A DNA stretch of 64,000 nt from Acridotheres tristis (Eukaryota > Chordata > Aves > Passeriformes > Sturnidae): NCBI GenBank assembly GCA_037013685.1, contig JAQOXP010000051.1, forward strand, positions 620,001 through 684,000, in the 5' to 3' direction. A program made the position numbers and the translations under genes. The first letter of the stretch is position 1, and each line of letters starts with the position of its first letter. Positions 1 through 11,300 of this stretch are shown here, in pieces. The notes beneath the pieces are model-generated. The model worked only from the letters and a program-made list of their open reading frames with translations. It searched no databases and was not told the origin of the DNA.

Positions 1-840
1 GACAAAATTTGACCCAAAATTGGGAAAATTTGACTCAAAATTGGCCAAAAACGACAAAATTTGACCCAAAAATGGCAAAAATTGACCCAAAATTGGCCAA
101 AACCGACAAAATTTAACCCAAAAATGGAAAAATTTGACCCAAAAATGACAAAATTTGACCCAAAATCGGCCAAAAGTGGCAAAATTTGACCCAAAAATGG
201 CCAAAAATGGAAAATTTAACCCAAAATTGCCAGAATTTGACCCAAAATTGGTAAAATTTAACTCAAAATTGACCAAAAATGACAAAATTTAACCCAAAAT
301 TGGCCAAAAACGACAAAATTTAACCCAAAAATGGCCAAAAGTGGGAAAATTTTACCCAAAATTGACAAAATTTAACCCAAAATTGCCAAAAATTACAAAA
401 TTTAACTCAAAATTAAACCAAAAATCGGCAAAAAATTTCACCCAAAATTGGCCAAAAATGACAAAATTTAACCCAAAATTTAACCCAAAATCAGCAAAAT
501 TTAACTCAAAATTGACCAAAAATGGCAAAATTTGACCCAAAATTGGCCCAAAATGACAAAATTTAACCCCAAATTTGTAAAATTTAACTCAAACTTGACC
601 AAAAATGGAATAATTTATCCCAAAATTGCCCAAAAAATGGAAAAATTTAATCCAAAATTTGCCAAAAATGACAAAACTTAACCCAAAATTGACCAAAAAA
701 GAGAAAATTTCACCCAAAATTTAACCCAAATTTAGCCCAAAATTGGCCAAAAATGGAAAAATTTGACCCAAAAATGACAAAATTTGACCCAAAATTGGCC
801 GAAATCGCAGGAATTTGACCCAAAACTGAAGCACAAAATG
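1..840. repeat. AT-rich tandem repeat, PRMT5 intron 8
   Basis: Degenerate units of about 15-30 bp built from AAAATTTGACCCAAAATTGG and CCAAAAATG. No exon signal was seen. Short open frames here are repeat translations. Confidence 0.85.
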
Positions 841-3800
841 AAACCAACGTCACTGGTTTGAACTGGTTTGAACTGGGAGGGGATCTGGGGTTACTGGGAC
901 TTACTGGGAATGAGTTTTCCCTTACTGGTTTGGTGTTTGGAGTTACTGGGAGTTACTGGTTTGAGCTGGTTTGAACTGGGATGAACTGGGATGAACTGGG
1001 ATGAACTGGGAGCGGGTTCAGGGTTACTGGGACTTACTGGGAATGAGTTTTCCCTTACTGGTTTGTTGTTATTCCTTACTGGTTTATACTGGTTTGGGGT
1101 TTTTCATTACTGGGAGTTACTGGTTTGGGGTCAGGCCTTACTGGGATGAACTGGGCTGAACTGGGATGAACTGGGAGGAGATTTGGAGCTACTGGGAGTT
1201 ACTGGGAATGAGTTTTCCCTTACTGGTTTGGGGTTTGGAGTTACTGGGAGTTACTGGTTTGAGCTGGTTTGAACTGGGATGAACTGGGATGAACTGGGAT
1301 GAACTGGGAGCGGGTTCAGGGTTACTGGGACTTACTGGGAATGAGTTTTCCCTTACTGGTTTGTTGTTATTCCTTACTGGTTTATACTGGTTCGGCGTTT
1401 TTCCTTACTGGGACTTACTGGTTTGGGGTCAGGCCGTACTGGGAAGTGACTGGGACCCTCCCGAGGCCTTACTGGTTTGAACTGGGCCGAACTGGGAGCT
1501 CACCTGCAGCGGGCTCTGCAGGTAATCCTCGATACTGGGAGTTACTGGTTTGGGGTCAGGCCACACTGGGATGAACTGGGAGGGGAGTTGGGGTGACTGG
1601 GAGTTACTGGGAATGAGTTTTTCTTTACTGGTTTCGTGTTTTTCTTTACTGGTTTGGGATTTTTCGTTACTGGTTTGGGGTTTTTCCTTACTGGGAGTTA
1701 CTGGTTTGGGGTCAGGCCTTACTGGGATGAACTGGGACGAACTGGGATGAACTGGGAGAGGGTTCAGGGTTACTGGGAATGAGTTTTTCCTTACTGGTTT
1801 GGTGTTTTCCCTTACTGGTTTGGGGTTTTTCCTTACTGGGACTTACTGGTTTGGGGTCAGGCCTTACTGGGATGAACTGGGATGAACTGGGATGAACTGG
1901 GATGAACTGGGAGGAGGTTTGGAGCTACTGGGAGTTACTGGGAATGAGTTTTCCCTTACTGGTTTGGTGTTTTTCGTTACTGGTTCGGGGCTTTTCCTTA
2001 CTGGGACTTACTGGTTTGGGGTCAGGCCGTACTGGGAGGTGACTGGGACCCTCCCGAGGCCTTACTGGTTTGAACTGGGCCGAACTGGGAGCTCACCTGC
2101 AGCGGGCTCTGCAGGTAATCCTCGATACTGGGAGTTACTGGTTTGGGGTCAGGCCACACTGGGATGAACTGGGAGCGGGTTCAGGGTTACTGGGAGTTAC
2201 TGGGAATGAGTTTTTCCTTACTGGTTTGCGGTTTTTCCTTACTGGTTTATACTGGTTTGGGGTTTTTCCTTACGGGGAGTTACTGGTTTGGGGTCAGACC
2301 TTACTGGTTTGAACTGGGATGAACTGGGATGAACTGGGAGGGGATTCAGGGTTACTGGGACTTACTGGGAATGAGTTTTCCCTTACTGGTTTCGTGTTTT
2401 TCCTTACTGGTTCGGGGTTTGGGGTTACTGGTTTGAACTGGGATGAACTGGGATGAACTGGGAGGGGATTCGGGGTTACTGGGAGTTACTGGGAATGAGT
2501 TTTTCCTTACTGGTTTCGTGTTTTTCCTTACTGGTTCGGGGTTTTTCCTTACTGGGACTTACTGGTTTGGGGTCAGGCCTTACTGGGATGAACTGGGCTG
2601 AACTGGGATGAACTGGGAGGAGGTTTGGAGCTACTGGGACTTACTGGGAATGAGTTTTCCCTTACTGGTTTCGTGTTTTTCCTTACTGGTTTGGTGTTCT
2701 CCCTTACTGGTTCGGGGTTTTTCCTTACTGGGACTTACTGGTTTGGGGTCAGGCCGTACTGGGAAGTGACTGGGACCCTCCCGAGGCCTTACTGGTTTGA
2801 ACTGGGCCGAACTGGGAGCTCACCTGCAGCGGGCTCTGCAGGTAATCCTCGATACTGGGAGTTACTGGTTTGGGGTCAGGCCACACTGGGATGAACTGGG
2901 AGGGGATTTGGGGTTACTGGGAGTTACTGGGAATGAGTTTTTCCTTACTGGTTTGCGGTTTTTCCTTACTGGTTTATACTGGTTTGGGGTTTTTCCTTAC
3001 TGGTTTGGGGTTTGTGGTTACTGGTTTGAACTGGGATGAACTGGGATGAACTGGGAGGAGGTTTGGAGCTACTGGGACTTACTGGGAATGAGTTTTTCCT
3101 TACTGGTTTCGTGTTTTTCCTTACTGGTTTGGGGTTTGGGGTTACTGGTTTGAACTGGGATGAACTGGGATGAACTGGGATGAACTGGGAGGGGATTCAG
3201 GGTTACTGGGAGTTACTGGGAAAGAGTTTTTCCTTACTGGTTTTGTGTTTTTCCTTACTGGGACTTACTGGTTTGGGGTTTGGAGTTACTGGTTTGGGGT
3301 TACTGGTTTGAACTGGGATGAACTGGGAGAGGATCTGGGGTTACTGGGACTTACTGGGAATGAGTTTTCCCTTACTGGTTTGGTGTTTTTCCTTACTGGG
3401 ACTTACTGGTTTGGGGTCAGGCCTTACTGGGAGTTACTGGGATGAACTGGGATGAACTGGGAGGAGGTTTGGAGCTACTGGGACTTACTGGGAATGAGTT
3501 TTCCCTTACTGGTTTCATGTTTTTCCTTACTGGTTTGGCATTTTTCCTTACTGGGACTTACTGGTTTGGGGTCAGGCCGTACTGGGAGGTGACTGGGACC
3601 CTCCTGAGGCCTTACTGGTTTGAACTGGGCCGAACTGGGAGCTCACCTGCAGCGGGCTCTGCAGGTAATCCTCGATACTGGGAGTTACTGGTTTGGGGTC
3701 AGGCTTTACTGGGATGAACTGAGAGGGGAGTTGGGGTTACTGGGACTTACTGGGAATGAGTTTTTCCTTACTGGTTTGCGGTTTTTCCTTACTGGTTTAT

Positions 3801-5161
3801 ACTGGTTTGGGGTTTTTCCTTACTGGTTTGGGGTTTGGGGTTACTAGACTGAACTGGGATGAACTGGGAGGAGGTTTGGAGCTACTGGGAGTTACTGGGA
3901 ATGAGTTTTTCCTTACTGGCTTGCGGTTTTTCCTTACTGGTTTATACTGGTTTGGGGTTTTTCCTTACTGGTTTGGGGTTTGGGGTTACTAGACTGAACT
4001 GGGATGAACTGGGAGGAGGTTTGGAGCTACTGGGAGTTACTGGGAATGAGTTTTTCCTTACTGGTTTCGTATTTTTCCTTACTGGTTTGGGGTTTGGGGT
4101 TACTGGTTTGAACTGGGCTGAACTGGGATGAACTGGGAAGGGGTTCAGGGTTACTGGGACTTACTGGGAATGAGTTTTCCCTTACTGGTTTGGGGTTTTT
4201 CCTTACTGGGACTTACTGGTTTGGGGTCAGGCCTTACTGGGATGAACTGGGATGAACTGGGATGAACTGGGAGGAGGTTTGGAGCTACTGGGACTTACTG
4301 GGAATGAGTTTTTCCTTACTGGTTTGGTGTTTTCCCTTACTGGTTCGGGGTTTTTCCTTACTGGGACTTACTGGTTTGGGGTCAGGCCGTACTGGGAGGT
4401 GACTGGGACCCTCCCGAGGCCTTACTGGTTTGAACTGGGCCGAACTGGGAGCTCACCTGCAGCGGGCTCTGCAGGTAATCCTCGATACTGGGAGTTACTG
4501 GTTTGGGGTCAGGCCACACTGGGATGAACTGGGAGGGGATTTGGGGTTACTGGGAGTTACTGGGAATGAGTTTTTCTTTACTGGTTTGCGGTTTTTCCTT
4601 ACTGGTTTGGGGTTTTTCCTTACTGGGAGTTACTGGTTTGGGCTCAGGCCTTACTGGGAGTTACTGGGATGAACTGGGAGGGGATCTGGGGTTACTGGGA
4701 CTTACTGGGAATGAGTTTTTCCTTACTGGTTTGGGCTTTTTCCTTACTGGTTCGGCGTTTTTCCTTACTGGGACTTACTGGTTTGGGGTCAGACCTTACT
4801 GGGATGAACTGGGAGGGGATTTGGGGTTACTGGGAGTTACTGGGAATGAGTTTTTCCTTACCGGTTTGGTGTTTTTCCTTACTGGTTTGGGGTTTTTCCT
4901 TACTGGTTTGGGGTTTTTCCTTACTGGGAGTTACTGGTTTGGGGTCAGGCCTTACTGGGAGTTACTGGGATGAACTGGGAGGGGATTTGGAGCTACTGGG
5001 AGTTACTGGGAATGAGTTTTGCCTTACTGGTTTCATGTTTTTCCTTACTGGTTTGGGGTTTTTCCTTACTGGGAGTTACTGGTTTGGGGTCAGGCCGTAC
5101 TGGGAGGTGACTGGGACCCTCCTGAGGCCTTACTGGTTTGAACTGGGCCGAACTGGGAGCT
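841..5161. repeat. ACTGG minisatellite with higher-order units and captured PRMT5 exon-8 edge
   Basis: Basic 10-bp-like units TTACTGGTTT and GAACTGGGAT build longer units (GGGAATGAG, TTTTTCCTTACTGG, TTTGGGGTCAGG). Five blocks, at 1501, 2094, 2821, 3644 and 4454, carry 28 nt of PRMT5 exon 8 plus its donor. The genuine exon edge is at 5162-5192. Confidence 0.92.
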
Positions 5162-5164
5162 CAC

Positions 5165-5326
5165 CTGCAGCGGGCTCTGCAGGTAATCCTCGTAGCCGCG
5201 GGCGTAGAGCTCGTAGGCCGAGGGCGGCGGCCGGTGCTGGCCCAGGTGCTCCAGGTACTGCAGGTAGGCCGACAGGGGGCGTCCCCCGTGGTGGGGGGAG
5301 CCCTGCACGATGATCTGCACGTCCAG
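5165..5326 (-). CDS. PRMT5: PRMT5 coding exon 8 (last exon in window)
   Basis: The exon has 54 codons (residues 258-311), [15 protein letters not shown] to [10 protein letters not shown]. The acceptor CCCTCCCCCAG|CTG and donor CAG|GTGAGC are both phase 0. The last 28 nt, with the donor and about 60 nt of adjoining intron, are repeated five more times in the minisatellite to the left. The gene continues beyond base 1. Confidence 0.94.
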
Positions 5327-8300
5327 CTGGGGGAGGGGGACACCAGTATGAACCAGTACGGACCAGTATAAACCAGTACGAACTTTTTTTTCCCATTTTT
5401 TGACATTTTTTCCCATTTTTTGCCATTTTTTTCCCATTTTTTCCCATTTTCCCCATTCCCAGGTCATCCCATTTACTCCTCTGTGCAGCTAATCCCAGTC
5501 CAAACCAGTATAAACCAGTAGAAACCAGTATGAACCAGTATGGACCAGTATAAACCAGTACCAATCTTTTTTACCCGTTTTTTTTCCGATTTTTTTCCCG
5601 TTTTTTGTCATTTTTTTCCCGTTTTTTCCCATTTTTCCCACTCCCAGTTCACCCCACTTGCTTCTCTGTGCAGCTAATCCCAGTCCAAACCAGTATAAAC
5701 CAGTATGAACCAGTATGAACCAGTATGGACCAATATAAACCAGTACCAATCTTTTTTTCCCGGTTTTTTTCCGACTTTTTTCCCGTTTTTTGTCATTTTT
5801 TTCCCATTTTTTCCCCATTTTTCCCCATTCCCAGTTCATCCCATTTACTCCTCTGTGCAGCTAGTCCCAGTCCAAACCAGTATAAACCAGTAGAAACCAG
5901 TATGGACCAGTACATGCTTTTTTTTCCTTATTTTTTTCCCAATTTTTGCCATTTTTTCCCATTTTTTCCCACTCCCAGTTCACCCCACTTGCTCCTCTGT
6001 GCAGCTAATCCCAGTCCAAACCAGTCCAAACCAGTATAAAGCAGTATAAACCAGTATGAACCAGTATGGACCAGTATAAACTAGTACAAGCCCTTTTTTC
6101 CCATTTTTTTTCCTGATTTTTGCCATTTTTTTGCCATTTTTTTCCCGTTTTTTCCCCCATTTTTCCCCCTTTTTTCCCATTTTTTCCCCTCCCAGTACAA
6201 ACCAGTACAAACCAGTAACCCCCAATCCCCATTTCCCCCATTTTTCCCCAATTTTTTGCTCATTTTTAACCCTTTTTTCCCCGTTTTTTCCCCGTTTTTT
6301 CCCGTTTTTTCACCTCCCACCCCCTCCCAGTCCCTCCCAGTACAAACCAGTACAAATCAGTAACCCCCAATCCCCATTTCCCCCATTTTTCCCCATTTTT
6401 CCCCATTTTTCCCCCATTTTTTCCCCATTTTTTCCCCGTTTTTCCCCGTTTTTTCGCCTCCCAACCCCTTCCCAGTCCCTCCCAGTACAAACCAGTACAA
6501 ACCAGTACCTTGAGCAGCTGTCCCAGCAGGCGCTGGTGGCCCCTGCCCAGCACTGGGAACCCTTTCTTGTTGGTGAGGAAGAGGCGGGTGGGGAGCAAGG
6601 CTGCCCTGACGGGTTCACCCAGCCAGCGAGCCAGGGCTGGGGCTGAGGGCAGGTCCGGGCCCAGCTCCAGGGCTGTGGGGACCAGTACAAACCAGTTTAA
6701 ACCAGTATAGACCAGTACAAACCAGTACAAACCAGTATAGACCAGTATACAGCCATTATAGCCCAGTATAGACCAGTATAAACCAGTATAAACTGGTCAG
6801 GGCTGGGGCTGAGGGCAGGTCTGGGCCCAGCTCCAGGGCTGTGGGGACCAGTATAAACCAGTATAAACCAGTTTAAACCAGTACAAACCAGTTTAAACCA
6901 GTATAAACCAGTATAAACCAGTATAGCCCAGTATAGCCCAGTATAAACCAGTATAACCCGGCCAGGGCTGGGGCTGAGGGCAGGTCCGGGCCCAGCTCCA
7001 GGGCTGTGGGGACCAGTACAAACCAGTTTAAACCAGTACAAACCAGTATAAACCAGTATAAACCAGTATAACCCAGTATGGAGCCATTATACCCCAGTAT
7101 AAACCAGTATAACCCGGCCAGGGCTGGGGCTGAGGGCAGGTCTGGGCCCAGCTCCAGGGCTGTGGGGACCAGTATAAACCAGTTTAAACCAGTACAGACC
7201 AGTACAGACCAGTATAAACCAGTATAAACCAGTATAGAGCCATTATAGCCCAGTATAGACCAGTATAAACCAGTATAAACTGGTCAGGGCTGGGGCTGAG
7301 GGCAGGTCTGGGCCCAGCTCCAGGGCTGTGGGGACCAGTACAAACCAGTATAAACCAGTTTAAACCAGTACAAACCAGTATAAACCAGTATAACCCAGTA
7401 TGGAGCCATTATAGCCCAGTATAGCCCAGTATAAACCAGTATAACCCGGCCAGGGCTGGGGCTGAGGGCAGGTCTGGGCCCAGCTCCAGGGCTGTGGGGA
7501 CCAGTATAAACCAGTATAAACCAGTATAACCCAGTACAAACCAGTACAGACCAGTATAAACCCTTGGTTTAAGCCCCACCCTTTCGTTAAGCCCCTCCCC
7601 TTCAGCTTAAGCCACGCCCCTTCCGTTTAAACCCCGCCCCCTTATCTTAAACAACACTTCCGGGTTAAGCCCCTCCCCTTCAGCTTAAGCCACGCCCCTT
7701 CCGGTTAAACCCCGCCCCCTTATCTTAAACAACACTTCCGGTTTAAGCCCCTCCCCTTCAGCTTAAACCCCGCCCCCTTATCTCAGCACTTCCGGTTCAA
7801 GACCCTCCCCTTTAGCGCAAGCCACGCCCACGCTTTAAGCCCCATCCCCTTAGTTTATAGCCACGCCCATTTAATTCAAGCCACGCCCCTTTAATTCCGC
7901 CACGCCCCTTCGGCTTAACCCCCGCCCTTCCCAATTAAGCCACACCCCTTTGGTTCAAAACCCCGCCCCTTTAGCTTAAGCCCCGCCCCTCCCCTTTAGT
8001 TTAAGCCCCGCCCCTCTGTTTAAGCCCCTCCCTTTATCCCAAGCCCCGCCCATTTGTCTTAAGCCCCGCCCCTTTAGTTTAAGCCACACCCCTTTTAGCC
8101 CCTCCCCTTTAATTCAAACCCCGCACCTTTCGCTTAAGCCACGCCCCCTTTAGTTTAAGCTCCGCCCCCCGTATAAGGCCCACCCCATTAGTTCAAACCC
8201 CACCCCCTCAGTTTAACCCCACCCCGCTAAGCCCCGCCCCTTTGTTGTAAGCCCCTCCCCTTTAGTCCAAGCCCCGCCTCTTTAGCCCCAACACCCCCTT

Positions 8301-11300
8301 TAGTTAAAGCCCCGCCCCTTTGGCTTAAGCCCCTCCCCTTCGGTCCAAGCCCCACCCCTTTAGCTCAAACCACGCCCCTCCCCATTAACCCCACCCTTTA
8401 AGCCCCGCCCCTTCCGCTTAAGCCCCGCCCCTTTAGTCGCGACCCCCCCTTTACTTAAAGCCCCGCCCCTTTGGCTTAAGCCCCTCCCCTTCAGTACAAG
8501 CCCCACCCCCTTTATCTTAAGCCCCGCCCCTTTTAGTTCTAGCCCCGCCCCTCCCTATTAATTCCACCTCCTTTAAGCCCCGCCCCTCCCGCTAAAGCCC
8601 CGCCCCTTTACTGCGAACCCAAAGCGTTTAAGCCCCGCCTCCTTTGTCGCAAGCCCCGCCCCCTTTTCGCAAGCCCCGCCCTCACCCAGGGCCACGCGTT
8701 TGTTGTAGTCCAGGAGGGTCCGGAAGTTGTGCCACCTGTGGGGGGAGGGGACACACCTGGGCACACCTGGGGGCACCTGGGGACACACCTGGGGACACCT
8801 GGGGCACACCTGGGGGCACCTGGGGACACACCTGGGGACACCTGGGGCACACCTGGGCACACCTGGGCAGCCCCAAAGAATCCACCCCAAAATCCACCCC
8901 AAAAATCCACCCCAAAAAACCTAAAAATATCCAAAAATTTCACCCCAAAAATGTCAAAAATTCACCCCAAAAATCACCAAAATTCACCCTAAAAATTCCC
9001 AAAATTCACCCCAAAAATCCCCAAAAATTCACCCCAAAAATTCCCAAAAATTCCCCCCAAAAATTCCCAAAAATTCCCCCCAAAAATTCCCAAAAATCCC
9101 CAAAATTCCCCCCAAAAATTCCCAAAAATTCACCCCAAAAATTCCCAAAAATCCCCAAAAATTCCCCCCAAAAATTCCCAAAAATCCCCAAAATTCCCCC
9201 CAAAAATTCCCAATTTTTCCCTTAATTTTTCCCCCAAAATTCCCATTTTTCCCCGCCAAAAATTCCCATTTTCCCCCCCCCAAAAATTCCCATTTTTTCC
9301 CCCCCAAAAATTCCCATTTTTTCCCATAATTCCCTTTTTTCCCCCCCCGCCCCCCCCCCCCGTTACCATTCCCACGTGCTCTCCTCGGCTCCGCCCCCCG
9401 ATGACGTCACCGCCTCGTTCCCGATGACGTCATCGCGGGAATCCTCCGGGGCCACCAGCGGCACCTGGACCCAGAACTGCCCAGTACGGACCAGTAAGGA
9501 CCAGTATGGACCAGTACGGACCAGTATAAACCAGTATGGACCAGTATGGACCAGTATGGACCAGTATAAACCAGTATGGACCAGTATGGACCAGTATAAA
9601 CCAGTATGGACCAGTATGGACCGGTATGGACCAGTACGGACCAGTATAAACCAGTATAAACCAGTATGCACCAGTATGGACCAGTATGGACCAGTATGGA
9701 CCAGTATAAACCAGTATAAACCAGTATGGACCAGTAAGGACCAGTATGGACCAGTATAAACCAGTATGGACCAGTAAGGACCAGTATGGACCAGTACGGA
9801 CCAGTAAGGACCAGTATGGACCAGTATGGACCAGAATAAACCAGTAAGGACCAGTATGGACCAGAATGGACCAGTATGGACCAGTATAAACCAGTATGGA
9901 CCAGTATAGACCAGTATGAACCAGTATAAAAATCCCCAATTTTTCTCCATTTTTTTTTCCCATTTTTACCCCTTTGTTCCCCATTTTTTTCCCCTCCCAG
10001 TCCCTCCCAGTATAAACCAGTTTATCCCAGTTCCCTCCCAGTATAACCCAATCCCCCTCCCAGTCCCTCCCAGTATAAACCAGTACAAACCAGTACAAAC
10101 CAATAACCCCCAATCCCCATTTAACCCTTTCTTCCCCATTTTTCCCCCATTTTTTTGTCATTTTTTCCCCGTTTTTCCCCATTTTTCCCCCTCCCAGTCC
10201 CTCCCAGTACAAACCAGTACAAACCAGTAACCCCCAACCCCCATTTAACCCTTTTTTAACCCTTTCACCCCCATTTTTAACCCTTTTTTCCCCGTTTCTC
10301 GCCCATTTTTAACCCTTTTTTCCCCGTTTTTTCCCCATTTTTCCCCCTCCCAGTCCCTCCCAGTATAAACCAGTATAACCCAGTCCCCTCCCAGTACAAA
10401 CCAGTAACCCCCAATCCCCATTTAACCCTTTCTTCCCCATTTTCCCCTCATTTTTAACCCTTTTTTCCCTGTTTCTCGCCCATTTTTAACCCTTTTTTCC
10501 CTGTTTTTTCCCTGTTTTTTCCCCATTTTCCCCCTCCCAGTCCCTCCCAGTATAAACCAGTATATCCCAGTACAAACCAGTAACCCCCAATCCCCATTTA
10601 ACCCATTTTTAACCCTTTTTTCCCCGTTTTTTCCCCGTTTTTTCCCCATTTTTCCCCCTCCCAGTCCCTCCCAGTCCCTCCCAGTATAAACCAGTATAAA
10701 CCAGTAACCCCAAATCCCCTTTTTCCCCATTTCTCCCCCATTTTTAACCCTTTTTTCCCCTTTTCTCGCCCATTTTTAACCCTTTTTTCCCCGTTTTTTC
10801 CCCATTTTTCCCCCTCCCAGTCCCTCCCAGTATAAACCAGTATATCCCAGTCCCCTCCCACTCCATCCCAGTATAAACCAGTTACCCCCAATCCCCATTT
10901 AACCCTTTTTTAACCCTTTATTCCCCATTTTTACTCATTTTCTCCCCATTTTTAACCCTTTTTTCACCGTTTTTTCCCCATTTTTCCTCTCCCAGTCCCT
11001 CCCAGTATAACCCAATCCCTCCCAGTATAAACCAGTATAAACCAGTAACCCCAAATCCCCTTTTTTCCCCATTTTTCGCCCATTTTTAACCCTTTTTTCC
11101 CCATTTTTTGGTCATTTTTTCCCCGTTTTTCCCCGTTTTTTCCCCATTTCCCTCCTCCCAGTCCCTCCCAGTATAAACCAGTACAAACCAGTAACCCCCA
11201 ATCCCCATTTAACCCTTTTTTAACCCTTTCTTCCCCATTTTAACCCTTTCTCCCCCATTTTTAACCCTTTTTTCCCCGTTTCTCGCCCATTTTTTCCCCG

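Noticed and set aside
1501..4484. The five exon-8-like blocks as real alternative PRMT5 exons
   Set aside because: Each has only 28 nt of exon and a donor but no acceptor next to it, so they are partial copies and not complete exons.
9367..9476. TGACGTCA palindromes in PRMT5 exon 5 as CRE enhancers (also one in the last MMP14 exon)
   Set aside because: They lie in coding sequence for Asp-Asp-Val and Val-Thr-Ser type residues and are easily explained by codon choice.
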